Position numbers and translations under genes: made by a program. 64,000 nt of DNA from Elusimicrobia bacterium RIFCSPLOWO2_02_FULL_39_32 (GTDB lineage Bacteria; Elusimicrobiota; Elusimicrobia; 2-02-FULL-39-32), in contig MGUU01000008.1 in NCBI GenBank assembly GCA_001800135.1, positions 1-64,000 of the forward strand. The letters are read 5' to 3'. Positions 52,822 through 61,402 of this stretch are shown in pieces. Every line of letters begins with the position of its first letter. Position 1 is the first letter of the stretch. The notes below the pieces were generated by a model. That model saw nothing but the letters and a program-made list of their open reading frames with translations, was not told the DNA's origin and ran no database searches.

Positions 52822-55107
52822 TTATCTGCGTTGATCAATGGGTTCATTCCCCTCTAACTTAAGTTCAACCATTTTAGCTTTAATGAATGTTCTGGGAGTC
52901 ATAATCACATCTATGTCTCGTCCGCCAAATTCAGAACTGGTAAAGACTCGTTCCATGTTTAACTTTTCAAAAAGGTCAGCTATACTGCCTTGATCCCCTT
53001 TATTATCGCTTAAAGAACCAAATCCTATTTGCGTAAAATCAACGATTTTCCCTTGATCATCAATCATCAACATCTCTTCTTTTAAACTAGCCCATGGGGT
53101 TAAAGATACTCTAAAAGCGTCCGAACCTGAATTGCTATCATTATTGATGTTATCCCGATTCGTGTCAGAAAAGAATGTGCTGTCTCCTGTGCCGCTAAAA
53201 GTTCTGGAGGTATCTTTTGTGCCGCTAAAACCTAATTGCACAATATCTTCAAAAGGTTCATCTGAATCTCTCTGTCCATTCCTGTTAAAATCTTCATAAC
53301 TTTCACCGGCATCCAGCCTTCCATTTCCATTCGTATCTACAAAGTTAATGTAAGAATCGGTTTGCACAAAATGCGCAAGATTTGAGCTTGAACCAGGTTT
53401 AAATTGTGTAACCACCATTTTACCAACAGCGCTATTCCCAGAACCATTAGTGGTCACAAAGGAGTATCTCCAATAGGAGCCTGTTACTTTTTGACTCAAT
53501 GGCTCATATTTTTCAACTAAAACAGGCTGCATATGCCACATCATGCCAGTGACATCAAAACCACTAAGGGTTCCATTATTGCCTGGACGGAAAGAGCTGT
53601 CTGTCCAAATTTTATCTAAAGCTGTTCCATTGCCGTTGATGAATTCATAACGATGATTAAATATGGTCTGAAAACTTAGAGAAGTGTTAACAAATCCGCC
53701 ACTATCATTAAATCCAAAATCTGAAAAAGCCATTTCTTTAGAATCGCCGTCTAAGAAAAGCTGTGTGATAGAATCTCTGCCATTGGTTATGATCAATCTC
53801 TGTTTAAGCGCGTACCATTCTGGTTTAGTTGTGCCAAAATGGAACCAAAGGTTTCCAGCATCTTCCAATCTAGTAGGCAATGCTTTATTTGCTACGACTT
53901 CAAAAACTACAGAATCATCTCGTCCTTCTCTCCGGCTTAAAGCAATAAATTTAAAAGAATCTGCAGTAGGACGAGTTACATTTTCTTCCAGTCTCACTCT
54001 TCTACCGCTTCGGTCTATTAGCTCTCTGGAAGTTTGCACCAATTCTATTCTCAACTCATCCTTTACTGTCTCTTGATAATATTCCTGTTGAAGATCATAA
54101 TTCACCTCTGCTCTAATCTCTCTATGAAATTCATCCGATCCGCTTCTCCAAGTGTGATCAGAATGTCCCTGATAGGGATTAGGATCACCTTCGCGGTGAC
54201 CCAACATCATTCCTTCTTTTTCAAATCGTTCCATATTTTCTTTAAACTCTTTTTCAATTCTGGCTTTTTCTTCCGATGTGCCTTCAAATTTACTCATGGC
54301 TTCTTGAAACTGTTTTTCCATTCTAGCCATTTCCTGTTCCTTACTATAAACTCCACTGCCACCAACATATTTTCCTTCGCCAGAACCAAATTGTTTTCCT
54401 TCCCTTTCTCTTCCCATTCCTAATCCCATCCCAGCTCTAGCCATGCCACTTCCGCCAGGATGCGCTTGCCCTTTTGGAGAACGATCAGAAATTTCTGAAT
54501 CTTTAGTTCTTTCATTTTCTGGGATTATTTCAGGCATTCTTGGAGGAGTGCCCTGTTCTATCACGCTTCTCTGATTTTCTAAAATAGTCACTTCAGGTGA
54601 GGCTTGAAATGGATCTGTCAGCCCTACAGATCCATGATAAACATCACACATGGTTGCCTGATTTTCTAAAACAGTCACTTCAAATTCAGTTCCCCGGACA
54701 GAACAGATTGCGGTTGGGGTTTTTACTTTTAAAGATTGGCCTGAATTTAACTTCTCCACACTCAAACGCACTTTACCTTTTTCTTCATTAAACTCCCAAT
54801 CCACAGGTCCTAACTGGCTAATGATAAAAACTGTTTTTTGTTTAATCAAAATTTTATGTCCTTCATTAGAAAGGGTCAAAGCCTTGCTTTTAGCCCCTGT
54901 GCGGAGCTTATCTCCAACATTTAATATCTGACCAATTTCTGCTTTTATCCATTGGGATTCGCCTTGCTTTTGGATTTCAACTGAACCTTCGCTTGAAGTA
55001 ATAATCAATTCTTTAGCATGCGAACTAAAAGGGGATAGGAAAAAACTTAAGACTATTAAGGAAGGAAGGTTTTTAGAAAATCTTTTTAGTTTAAGGATTT
55101 TTATCAT
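52822..55107 (-). CDS. Secreted FecR-domain protein with calcium-loop motifs
   Basis: 761 aa from the ATG at 55107. A longer in-frame start at 55170 is rejected because a strong promoter lies inside it. A signal peptide (LPSLIVLSFFLSPFSSHA) precedes a FecR-type domain (about residues 35-175; VGDKLRTGAKSKALTLS, TPTAICSVRGTEFEV). A Gly/Met/Glu-rich helical linker follows. The C-terminal part has EF-hand-like loops (DTNGNGRLDAGE, DFNRNGQRDSDE) that could bind calcium. This is not the iron-sensing FecR itself: no sigma factor gene is nearby. It probably forms an envelope unit with the downstream barrel. Confidence 0.7.
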   Translation of the reverse strand: MIKILKLKRFSKNLPSLIVLSFFLSPFSSHAKELIITSSEGSVEIQKQGESQWIKAEIGQILNVGDKLRTGAKSKALTLSNEGHKILIKQKTVFIISQLGPVDWEFNEEKGKVRLSVEKLNSGQSLKVKTPTAICSVRGTEFEVTVLENQATMCDVYHGSVGLTDPFQASPEVTILENQRSVIEQGTPPRMPEIIPENERTKDSEISDRSPKGQAHPGGSGMARAGMGLGMGREREGKQFGSGEGKYVGGSGVYSKEQEMARMEKQFQEAMSKFEGTSEEKARIEKEFKENMERFEKEGMMLGHREGDPNPYQGHSDHTWRSGSDEFHREIRAEVNYDLQQEYYQETVKDELRIELVQTSRELIDRSGRRVRLEENVTRPTADSFKFIALSRREGRDDSVVFEVVANKALPTRLEDAGNLWFHFGTTKPEWYALKQRLIITNGRDSITQLFLDGDSKEMAFSDFGFNDSGGFVNTSLSFQTIFNHRYEFINGNGTALDKIWTDSSFRPGNNGTLSGFDVTGMMWHMQPVLVEKYEPLSQKVTGSYWRYSFVTTNGSGNSAVGKMVVTQFKPGSSSNLAHFVQTDSYINFVDTNGNGRLDAGESYEDFNRNGQRDSDEPFEDIVQLGFSGTKDTSRTFSGTGDSTFFSDTNRDNINNDSNSGSDAFRVSLTPWASLKEEMLMIDDQGKIVDFTQIGFGSLSDNKGDQGSIADLFEKLNMERVFTSSEFGGRDIDVIMTPRTFIKAKMVELKLEGNEPIDQRR

Positions 55108-55125
55108 ATTTTTTACCTTGAGGTA

Positions 55126-55154
55126 AGTATAACGGCAATTGGCAATTCTGTCAA
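55126..55154 (-). promoter_or_regulatory. Promoter of the FecR-like/barrel operon
   Basis: On the minus strand: TTGACA (55149-55154), a 17-bp spacer and TATACT (55126-55131), a near-perfect sigma70-type promoter. It fixes the start codon of the FecR-like gene at 55107, preceded by AAGGT. Confidence 0.75.
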
Positions 55155-55221
55155 TTGTGCGTTTTATCACATATAAAGTCTATTTTTTAGTAAAAACTAA
55201 GCAAACTGTGGAGGGTAAAAA

Positions 55222-55251
55222 TTGACAGGAAAGCTTTTTATTAGGTATAGT
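55222..55251 (+). promoter_or_regulatory. Promoter of the DUF1573-cytochrome gene, leaderless arrangement
   Basis: TTGACA (55222-55227), an 18-bp spacer and TATAGT (55246-55251). The ATG is at 55260, only 8 bp after the -10, so the mRNA should be leaderless or nearly so. No Shine-Dalgarno sequence is seen. Confidence 0.65.
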
Positions 55252-55259
55252 AAAAATAA

Positions 55260-56006
55260 ATGAAAATCTTTAAAAATGTTATTTTTTCTTTTCTAGTTTC
55301 TGTTACTTGTTCCATTCATGCTTTAGCTGAAATAAAAGCAGTTGAACTTTCTACTCCTATTTTAAACCCTCAAATTCAATTTAAAGAAACTTTACATGAT
55401 TTCAAAAGAATTAAAACAGGAGAAAAAGCTATTCATATCTTTGAATTTAAAAATATTGGCGGCTCTGATTTAATTATTTATAATATAAAACCTACCTGCG
55501 GCTGCACAGGAGCAATTGCCTCTACAGGCCCTTATCGTCCCGGAGAATCAGGCACGATTAAGGTAGAGTACGATTCAAGAGCAAAAACAGGCTTTGCCCA
55601 GAAAGATGTGACTGTGGAATCAAATGACCCTAAAAGTCCTCACTCCCTGCGCATAGAAGGCTTAGTATTAGGAGAACATCATCCTACAGTAAACTCAGCT
55701 GATGTTCTTTTTACAGGCTCTTGCGTGGAATGCCATTCCATGCCTGCCAAAGGAAAAAAGGGCAAGGAACTCTATGATGCTGTATGTTACCTATGCCATG
55801 ATTTACCTCAAGCCTCAGGCAAAAAACCAATTGCGCCAGATCAGGAAACGCTGGCTCAACTTTCTAAAAGAGAATTAAAAAAAGTCACTTCCAAAGGCAT
55901 GCCTAAAACCACCATGCCTGGGTTTAGCCACAAAGCTGGAGGGCCATTATCAGAGGAACAGATTGAGAGTCTTTTAGAATATTTAAAATCAATCAGAAAA
56001 AAATGA
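55260..56006 (+). CDS. Exported DUF1573 domain fused to a diheme cytochrome c-like domain
   Basis: 248 aa with a signal peptide (about residues 1-23, ending ALA). DUF1573 covers about residues 38-145 (HDFKRIKTGEKAIHIFEFKN, PTCGCTGAI, YRPGESGTIKVEYDS), an immunoglobulin-like fold. The C-terminal part has two heme-binding motifs close together, CVECH and CYLCH, and a methionine-bearing MPGFSHKAGGPLSEEQI stretch typical of cytochrome c. It should be a periplasmic electron carrier; partner unknown. A tRNA gene follows 28 nt later. Confidence 0.8.
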   Translation: MKIFKNVIFSFLVSVTCSIHALAEIKAVELSTPILNPQIQFKETLHDFKRIKTGEKAIHIFEFKNIGGSDLIIYNIKPTCGCTGAIASTGPYRPGESGTIKVEYDSRAKTGFAQKDVTVESNDPKSPHSLRIEGLVLGEHHPTVNSADVLFTGSCVECHSMPAKGKKGKELYDAVCYLCHDLPQASGKKPIAPDQETLAQLSKRELKKVTSKGMPKTTMPGFSHKAGGPLSEEQIESLLEYLKSIRKK

Positions 56007-56034
56007 GACATGTTAAACTTTAAAAACAAATTCT

Positions 56035-56109
56035 GGGTGCATAGCTCAGCGGCAGAGCGTCCGCCTCACACGCGGAAGGTCAGAGGTTCAAACCCTCTTG
56101 CGCCCACCA
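56035..56109 (+). tRNA. tRNA-Val (anticodon CAC)
   Basis: Complete cloverleaf of 75 nt with encoded CCA. The acceptor GGGTGCA pairs with TGCGCCC, the D arm is GCTC...GAGC, the anticodon stem TCCGC/GCGGA encloses loop CTCACAC, and the T arm contains GGTTCAAACC. Confidence 0.96.
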
Positions 56110-56140
56110 TTTTACGATTGCGCATGGGATGATAAAATAA

Positions 56141-56884
56141 ATGAAAGAAGATATAAAAAAACTAATTGACCTGCAGGATTTGGATTCTAAGATAGACATG
56201 GTGCAGGATGAAATTAACAATATTCCTCTTGCCATAGAAAAAAAACGCCTTTTAATAGAGGAACTGAAACTAAATATAGAGGAAGAAAAAAAGAAACTTG
56301 TTTCCATTCAGCTTAAAAAAAAGGATAAAGAAATAGAGCTTGCTTCTCAGGAAGAAAAAATAAAAAAGAGCGAAAAAGAGCTAAATACGATTAAATCGAA
56401 TGACACTTATCGCATCATGTTAAATGAAATTGAAAGCATAAAAAAATTGATGAGCCAAATTGAAGATGAAATTTTAAATCTCATGGAAGAAACAGATCTT
56501 TGTTCAAAAGAACTAAAAAATCAGGAAATAAAATCCAAAGAAAATACTCAAGAATTAGAACGGGAAATTTTAAAATTAGAAAATGATTGTCAAGAATTAA
56601 ATAAAGAATTAAGCCTTGAAATAAATAAAAAGGAAGAATTTTCTAAACAACTTTCAGGAGAGCTTCTATCTCACTATAACTACATCAGGAATAAAAAAAC
56701 CTCTAAGGTCCTTGCAGCTATACTAGGGGATGCCTGCGGGGGATGCAACACTCTCTTAACTCAAAGAACTATGAACGATGTTTTAAAAGGAAAAGATCTA
56801 ATCTCATGCGACTCCTGCGCTAGAATCCTTTATTTCCCAGAAAAAGAGACAATCCTTCCAGTTGAAAGCAGCTCTCCAGACTAA
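56141..56884 (+). CDS. Coiled-coil protein with C-terminal zinc ribbon (DUF164/CT398-like)
   Basis: 247 aa. Residues about 1-185 form a long antiparallel coiled-coil hairpin rich in Glu/Lys. The C-terminus has two CxxC pairs (GDACGGCNTLL and LISCDSCARIL), the C4 zinc ribbon of this widespread family. Its role is not settled; related proteins are linked to nucleic-acid or export functions. It lies 20 nt before the RNase HI gene, a pairing seen in many bacteria. Confidence 0.85.
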   Translation: MKEDIKKLIDLQDLDSKIDMVQDEINNIPLAIEKKRLLIEELKLNIEEEKKKLVSIQLKKKDKEIELASQEEKIKKSEKELNTIKSNDTYRIMLNEIESIKKLMSQIEDEILNLMEETDLCSKELKNQEIKSKENTQELEREILKLENDCQELNKELSLEINKKEEFSKQLSGELLSHYNYIRNKKTSKVLAAILGDACGGCNTLLTQRTMNDVLKGKDLISCDSCARILYFPEKETILPVESSSPD

Positions 56885-56904
56885 CCCTAAAACCAACTTG
56901 GATT

Positions 56905-57369
56905 ATGGAAGACAATGAAAAAGTTAAGAATTCTCCTTTGTCAGTTCTAAGGAATAAAAAATTAAAAATTTACGCGGACGGAGCCTCTCGAGGCAACCCC
57001 GGTCCGGCAAGTTATGGAATATGCGTGCTTGATTCCAATGATAAAATTCTACTTGAGATTGGAGAAACCATAGGAAACAATACAAATTCTGTTGCTGAAT
57101 ACAGCGCTCTAATCCGCTCTTTAGAAGAAGCGGTTAAATTAGGAGCGGAAGAGCTTGAAATTTTTACAGATTCTCAATTAGTTGCCAGACAATTTGAAGG
57201 AGTTTATCGCGTAAAAGATGAAAATTTAAAAATTTTAATGCAAAAAGTTAGAGAGTTAGAAAAAAAATTTAAGTCTGTGAATGTCCAGCATATCTTACGA
57301 TCTTCTCATCCGGGCAATGTACGAGCGGACCGTCTTGCCAATATTGCCCTAAATCGTTCTTTGAAATAA
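56905..57369 (+). CDS. rnhA: Ribonuclease HI
   Basis: 154 aa. The catalytic acidic residues are visible: Asp in YADGASRGNPGPA (about residue 25), Glu in SVAEYSALI, Asp in IFTDSQLVARQ and Asp in NVRADRLANIAL. It cuts the RNA strand of RNA-DNA hybrids. It resembles the archaeal/Bacillus-type RNase HI more than the E. coli form in its GNPGPASYG and long helix without a basic protrusion. Confidence 0.93.
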   Translation: MEDNEKVKNSPLSVLRNKKLKIYADGASRGNPGPASYGICVLDSNDKILLEIGETIGNNTNSVAEYSALIRSLEEAVKLGAEELEIFTDSQLVARQFEGVYRVKDENLKILMQKVRELEKKFKSVNVQHILRSSHPGNVRADRLANIALNRSLK

Positions 57370-57387
57370 AAAAATTTTTAACCTAAA

Positions 57388-57415
57388 TTTGGCTCTTGAA
57401 TTTAAGTGAGCCAAA
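57388..57415 (+). terminator. Possible hairpin ending the rnhA operon
   Basis: TTTGGCTC (57388-57395) and GAGCCAAA (57408-57415) form an 8-bp stem with a 12-nt loop, 19 nt after rnhA and just before the RNase P RNA gene. The tract after it is only moderately T-rich, so termination may be partial. Confidence 0.4.
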
Positions 57416-57430
57416 CTTTGGGTTTAATCC

Positions 57431-57744
57431 TTTGGCGCCAGAGGATCGCTGGCCTTAAAAAAAGGCTTGGAGGAAAGTCCGAACTGCATAGAGCAGAGTG
57501 GGAAAGTGTCACAGAAACTATACCGTCCCGATTTATTTCGGGATAAGGGTGAAATTGTGAGGTAAGAGCTCACATTCATTGCTCTTTAAAAGCAATGAAG
57601 GATAAACCCCGCTTGCAGCAAGGTTAAGTAGAAAGAGGCCTGCTTTAAATTTAAGCAGATAGGCTTGCTCGGCCAAACCTCTAAAAGGGTGAACCGCGTA
57701 GATGAATGATCCTCCTTGACAGAATTCGGCTTACAGGCGCCAAA
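57431..57744 (+). ncRNA. rnpB: RNase P RNA, bacterial type A-like
   Basis: About 314 nt. The universal segments are present: GAGGAAAGTCCGAACT near 57470, GGTAAGAGCTCAC, the GATAAACCCCG-type block, AGGGTGAACCGCGTAGATGA and the closing AGAATTCGGCTTACAGGCGCC. The P1 stem pairs TTTGGCGCC (57431-57439) with GGCGCCAAA (57736-57744). Confidence 0.96.
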
Positions 57745-57791
57745 AGAATCCCGTTCCTTTAAAAAATCGAAAAAGGAGCGGGATTCTTTTT
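57745..57791 (+). terminator. Strong intrinsic terminator of rnpB
   Basis: A 16-bp stem with one G-T pair (AGAATCCCGTTCCTTT at 57745-57760 against AAAGGAGCGGGATTCT at 57772-57787), an A-rich 11-nt loop and a trailing T-run. It insulates rnpB from the dcw cluster. Confidence 0.92.
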
Positions 57792-57922
57792 AAAAAAACA
57801 GGGTTCGTTGCGGCTGTGACTTGTCCTAAACTGGCTGTGAAATTACGGCGGGGGGGTTGGCGGATAAGAAAAAATTCATACCCCTCGGCTAAACGGTTAC
57901 GCGGCAGAGCAAGGCTTTGACC

Positions 57923-57951
57923 TTGACAAGAAAAGTTTCTTCTGTTACACT
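57923..57951 (+). promoter_or_regulatory. Promoter of the dcw cluster
   Basis: TTGACA (57923-57928), a 17-bp spacer and TACACT (57946-57951), ending 29 bp before the mraZ start. The 130 bp between the rnpB terminator and this promoter hold no feature that I can support. Confidence 0.8.
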
Positions 57952-57961
57952 TTTCGCATGG

Positions 57962-57976
57962 TGGGGAAAAGTGGGG
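57962..57976 (+). promoter_or_regulatory. MraZ box (autoregulatory operator)
   Basis: Two TGGGG repeats separated by 5 bp (57962-57966 and 57972-57976), the pattern bound by MraZ, here just after the -10 and next to the mraZ start. MraZ would repress its own cluster. The downstream repeat also sits where a ribosome-binding site would be. Confidence 0.75.
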
Positions 57977-57980
57977 AATT

Positions 57981-58427
57981 GTGAATAAAAATCCCAATTT
58001 TATTGGCTCTTACTTTTATTCGCTGGACACGAAAAATCGTCTTGCGATTCCAGCTAAATTCCGCCTTTTAATCCCAAATGGTCAAACTCTTATTTTATCT
58101 CAAGGGTTGGAAGGCTGCTTGGAACTCTATCCCTCAAACTCATGGAGGCTCTTAAGCGAAAAACTTGAAAACATCTCCATTAAAAACAAAAAAGATAAAA
58201 GAGCCTTTAAACGCATATTGTTTTCCAATGCCAGCGAGGTGCAATTTGATGAAGAAGGGCGTGTTCTCATTCCACAGCTATTAATAGACTACGCAGCTTT
58301 AAAAAAAGATGCGGCAGTCATTGGGTTGGGGGAGAAGATAGAAATCTGGGCTAAACATCTTTGGGTTCCCTATTACAAAAAACAGAAAAATTTATTTATT
58401 CAACAAGCGTCAAAAATTGAACTCTAA
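57981..58427 (+). CDS. mraZ: Transcriptional regulator MraZ
   Basis: 148 aa with a GTG start. Two SpoVT/AbrB-like repeats are present: YSLDTKNRLAIPAKFR (about residues 12-27) and FDEEGRVLIPQLLIDYA (about 92-108). It forms a ring that binds TGGGN repeats and controls the division/cell-wall cluster that it heads. The TGGGG pair lies immediately upstream. Confidence 0.95.
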   Translation: MNKNPNFIGSYFYSLDTKNRLAIPAKFRLLIPNGQTLILSQGLEGCLELYPSNSWRLLSEKLENISIKNKKDKRAFKRILFSNASEVQFDEEGRVLIPQLLIDYAALKKDAAVIGLGEKIEIWAKHLWVPYYKKQKNLFIQQASKIEL

Positions 58428-58436
58428 ATTTTTAAA

Positions 58437-59366
58437 GTGTTGCATCATATCCCTGTACTTTTAACGGAAGTTTTAACAATTTGGCATACCAAAAAAGGAG
58501 GTTTTTATATTGATGGCACAGTTGGATTAGGAGGGCATTCAGAAGCTCTGCTTAAAAAAGATCCAGAAGCTCAAGTTCTTGGAATTGACAGGGACCCTCA
58601 ATCATTAGAAATTGCCAAAGAAAGACTTAAAGAATTCGGTTCGCGCATTTTTTTTGTGCAGGATAATTTCAAAAATATTAAAAAAATAATGAAAGATTTA
58701 AAACTGCCAAAAGCAAATGGACTGCTATTTGACTTAGGGATTTCATCTTTTCAACTAGAAGATGGAGCTCGCGGTTTTTCTTTTCAAAGAGCAGGCCCCT
58801 TGGACATGCGCATGGATCCTGACATAAATCAAACTGCCGAGAATCTTATTAGAGATCTTTCAATTAAAGAACTGGCAGAAATCATTCAAAATTTTGGGGA
58901 AGAAAAAAGAGCTAAAAAAATTGCCTTTGAAATTAAGCGCCAATCTTTAAAAATGAAACTAAATACCCTAAAGCTCTCCCAAATCATTTCAAAAATTGTG
59001 CACCCCAATAAAAACCAAAACCTGTCCATTCATCCAGCTACCAGAACTTTCCAGGCTCTGCGCATCGCTACCAATAAAGAACTGGAAAATTTGAAATTAA
59101 TTTTAAAGGAAACTCCAGATTTACTTCAGGCTGGGGCTCATTCAGTCTGGATATCTTTTCACTCTTTAGAAGATAGAATCATTAAAAACGCAATTAGAGA
59201 TTGGACTCAAGGCTGCATTTGTCCAAAAGATTTTCCTCAATGCGTTTGCCAGAAACATAAGGAATTGTTCGATTTAACCCGGAAGGCGATTGTGGCTGGA
59301 GAAAAAGAGGCGCTTCAAAACCCAAGATCAAGGAGCGCAAAATTGCGCGCTGTTGAGAAAATATAA
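58437..59366 (+). CDS. rsmH: 16S rRNA (cytosine-1402-N4)-methyltransferase
   Basis: 309 aa from a GTG at 58437; a TTG one codon on is also possible. The SAM-binding block YIDGTVGLGGHSEALL and the acidic LGIDRDPQSL are near the N-terminus. FDLGISSFQLED, PLDMRMD and the C-terminal SLEDRIIKN with a Cys-rich CICPKDFPQCVC are family marks. It methylates N4 of C1402 in the ribosomal P site. It is 9 nt after mraZ. Confidence 0.96.
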   Translation: MLHHIPVLLTEVLTIWHTKKGGFYIDGTVGLGGHSEALLKKDPEAQVLGIDRDPQSLEIAKERLKEFGSRIFFVQDNFKNIKKIMKDLKLPKANGLLFDLGISSFQLEDGARGFSFQRAGPLDMRMDPDINQTAENLIRDLSIKELAEIIQNFGEEKRAKKIAFEIKRQSLKMKLNTLKLSQIISKIVHPNKNQNLSIHPATRTFQALRIATNKELENLKLILKETPDLLQAGAHSVWISFHSLEDRIIKNAIRDWTQGCICPKDFPQCVCQKHKELFDLTRKAIVAGEKEALQNPRSRSAKLRAVEKI

Positions 59367-59420
59367 AATGAATCTCCGCAGCCAAAATGAGTGCGGTAAA
59401 CAACAGGAAGGAAAATAGAA

Positions 59421-59690
59421 CTGAAACGATTATGGTTGGGTTTTTTTATTGGAACATGTCTGCTCCTCATGTGGGTGGGATTCTCAATCCAATCCACCCA
59501 GCTTTCCTATTCAATAAATAAAATTGAAGATGAAATTAAAAAAGAGGAAAGACGCCTAGTTGAACTAGAGATGATAAAAAATAAACTTGTTTCTTTAGAC
59601 AGCCTAGAAATGTTGGCAAAAGAAAAACTTGGATTTATTTTCACAAAAGAAGAAAATATTATTTATTTACCAGTCCAAAATAAAAAATGA
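59421..59690 (+). CDS. ftsL: Cell division protein FtsL
   Basis: About 85-90 aa, bitopic. One membrane helix (GFFIGTCLLLMWVGFSIQS) is followed by a heptad-rich coiled coil and a C-terminal LAKEKLGFIFTKEENIIYL, the pattern of FtsL/DivIC proteins. The start is unclear: a CTG at 59421 gives a positive KRLW anchor and follows AGGAAGG; a TTG at 59436 gives a shorter form. Place and size between rsmH and ftsI support the call. It overlaps ftsI by 4 nt. Confidence 0.8.
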   Translation: MKRLWLGFFIGTCLLLMWVGFSIQSTQLSYSINKIEDEIKKEERRLVELEMIKNKLVSLDSLEMLAKEKLGFIFTKEENIIYLPVQNKK

Positions 59691-61402
59691 CTCAACGCAT
59701 AAAAATTTGTTTCTATTTTGTTCTAGCTCTTATTCTACTTTTAAGCCTGCGCTTAATTTATGTGCAAATTTTACAAGGAGTCTATTATTCTGAAATCGCA
59801 GAAAAACAATATCGGCAAAAAGTAAAAACTGAAGGTTTGAGAGGGGAAATTTTAGATAGAAATGGCAAACTCCTAGCAAAAAGCGTTGAAAGTTTCTCTG
59901 TCTATTTTCGTCCGAAAGAATTTAAAAATTCTAAATCTTCCGTTCAAAAATTAGAAAATTTACTTAATTTTAAAGTTTCCCAAAACGCGCTAAAAAAAGA
60001 TTTCTTATGGATAGAGAGAAAACTCTTGCCCCAAGAAGTAGAAGAATTGTCTCAAAGTAAAATCAAAGGGATCGGATTAGTTTCAGAACAAAAACGCTAT
60101 TATCCAAATGGCGCTTTAGCGTGTTATTTGCTGGGTTCAGTGGGGATGGACCACCACGGCCTATCCGGCATTGAGCAGACTTTTGACACTTTTTTAAGCG
60201 GAAAATCCCAAACCTTGGATCAGTGGAAAGATGGAAAGGGAAGAAAATTTTTAGATTATACAACTGAGGACGCTGCCCAAATCTCACAGAAAAATTTATC
60301 AAACACGGTCATCTTAAGTGTGGACCGCGCTCTTCAATACATTGCTGAAAAAGAGATTGAAAAAGGAGTGGAAGAAAATGACGCGGTCTCTGGCATCATT
60401 TTAATACAAAATCCTCATACTGGAGAGCTCTTGGCCATGGCATCCCACCCCGGATTCGATCCTAATAACATGGAAAAAACTAAATATCTTGAGGAAGCCT
60501 ACCTGCAAAATGGAATGGTAAATCATATCTATGAACCTGGCTCGACTTTTAAAGTCGTAGCTTTTGCCGCTGCATTGGAAGAAAAAAAATTTACTTTAGA
60601 AGAATTAATTAATTGTGAAAATGGGAATTGGAAAATAGGAAAACTTAACATCCACGATCACGAACCCAGCGGGGTCATCAGTTTTCAAGAAGTGCTAGAA
60701 AAATCATCCAATATTGGTTCAGCAAAAATTGGATTAAGACTTGGGAAAGATCTATTTTTTAAATATGCGCTGGCATTTGGTTTTGGCGCAAAAACAGGCA
60801 TTCTATTGCCGGGAGAATCCCAAGGATTATTGCGTCATCCTCAAACATGGTCACAAAACTCCCTGCCCACTTTAGCTTTTGGCCAGGAAATAGGGGTTAC
60901 TCCTTTACAACTGATCGGCGCATTTTCTTCCATTGCCAATGGAGGGTTCTTAATGGAACCCCATATAGTCAAAGAACTGCGTAGAACAGAACTTGGGAAA
61001 ACCACTAAAACTTTATTTCCTCCACAAATCATTCGAAGAGTGGTCTCAGATAAAACTGCGCATCTCTTAAAAAACATGTTGGTTCAGGTCATTAAAAGCG
61101 GCACTGGTACGGAAGCCCAGATGGAACATTATTCAGCAGCCGGTAAAACTGGAACTGCTCAAAAAATAGACCCAACAACCAAACAATATTCTAAATCTAA
61201 ATATATAGCCTCTTTTTGCGGATTCGCTCCTGCTCACAATCCAGAGCTAGTTTGTTTAGTGATCCTGGATGAACCCAAAAAAACCTACTGGGGAGGAACT
61301 ACAGCTGCCCCTATTTTTTCTCGAGTCATGTCCAGGAGTTTAGCTCTTCTTGAAATCCCAAAAGAAAAGAAACAACCTCTCGCCCTTGCCTTAAAAAAAT
61401 GA
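59687..61402 (+). CDS. ftsI: Septal peptidoglycan transpeptidase FtsI (PBP3)
   Basis: 571 aa. An N-terminal membrane helix (about residues 8-27) is followed by the class B dimerisation domain (GLRGEILDRNGKLLAKS). The transpeptidase domain has all three motifs: the acylated serine in PGSTFKVVAFA (about residue 286), SSN in LEKSSNIGSA and KTG in AAGKTGTAQK. It crosslinks septal peptidoglycan with FtsW and FtsL. It overlaps ftsL and murE by 4 nt each. No C-terminal PASTA domains. Confidence 0.95.
   Translation: MTQRIKICFYFVLALILLLSLRLIYVQILQGVYYSEIAEKQYRQKVKTEGLRGEILDRNGKLLAKSVESFSVYFRPKEFKNSKSSVQKLENLLNFKVSQNALKKDFLWIERKLLPQEVEELSQSKIKGIGLVSEQKRYYPNGALACYLLGSVGMDHHGLSGIEQTFDTFLSGKSQTLDQWKDGKGRKFLDYTTEDAAQISQKNLSNTVILSVDRALQYIAEKEIEKGVEENDAVSGIILIQNPHTGELLAMASHPGFDPNNMEKTKYLEEAYLQNGMVNHIYEPGSTFKVVAFAAALEEKKFTLEELINCENGNWKIGKLNIHDHEPSGVISFQEVLEKSSNIGSAKIGLRLGKDLFFKYALAFGFGAKTGILLPGESQGLLRHPQTWSQNSLPTLAFGQEIGVTPLQLIGAFSSIANGGFLMEPHIVKELRRTELGKTTKTLFPPQIIRRVVSDKTAHLLKNMLVQVIKSGTGTEAQMEHYSAAGKTGTAQKIDPTTKQYSKSKYIASFCGFAPAHNPELVCLVILDEPKKTYWGGTTAAPIFSRVMSRSLALLEIPKEKKQPLALALKK

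Noticed and set aside
55108-55170. An extended N-terminus of the FecR-like protein starting at 55170.
   Set aside because: A near-perfect promoter lies inside this stretch, and the signal peptide fits a start at 55107.
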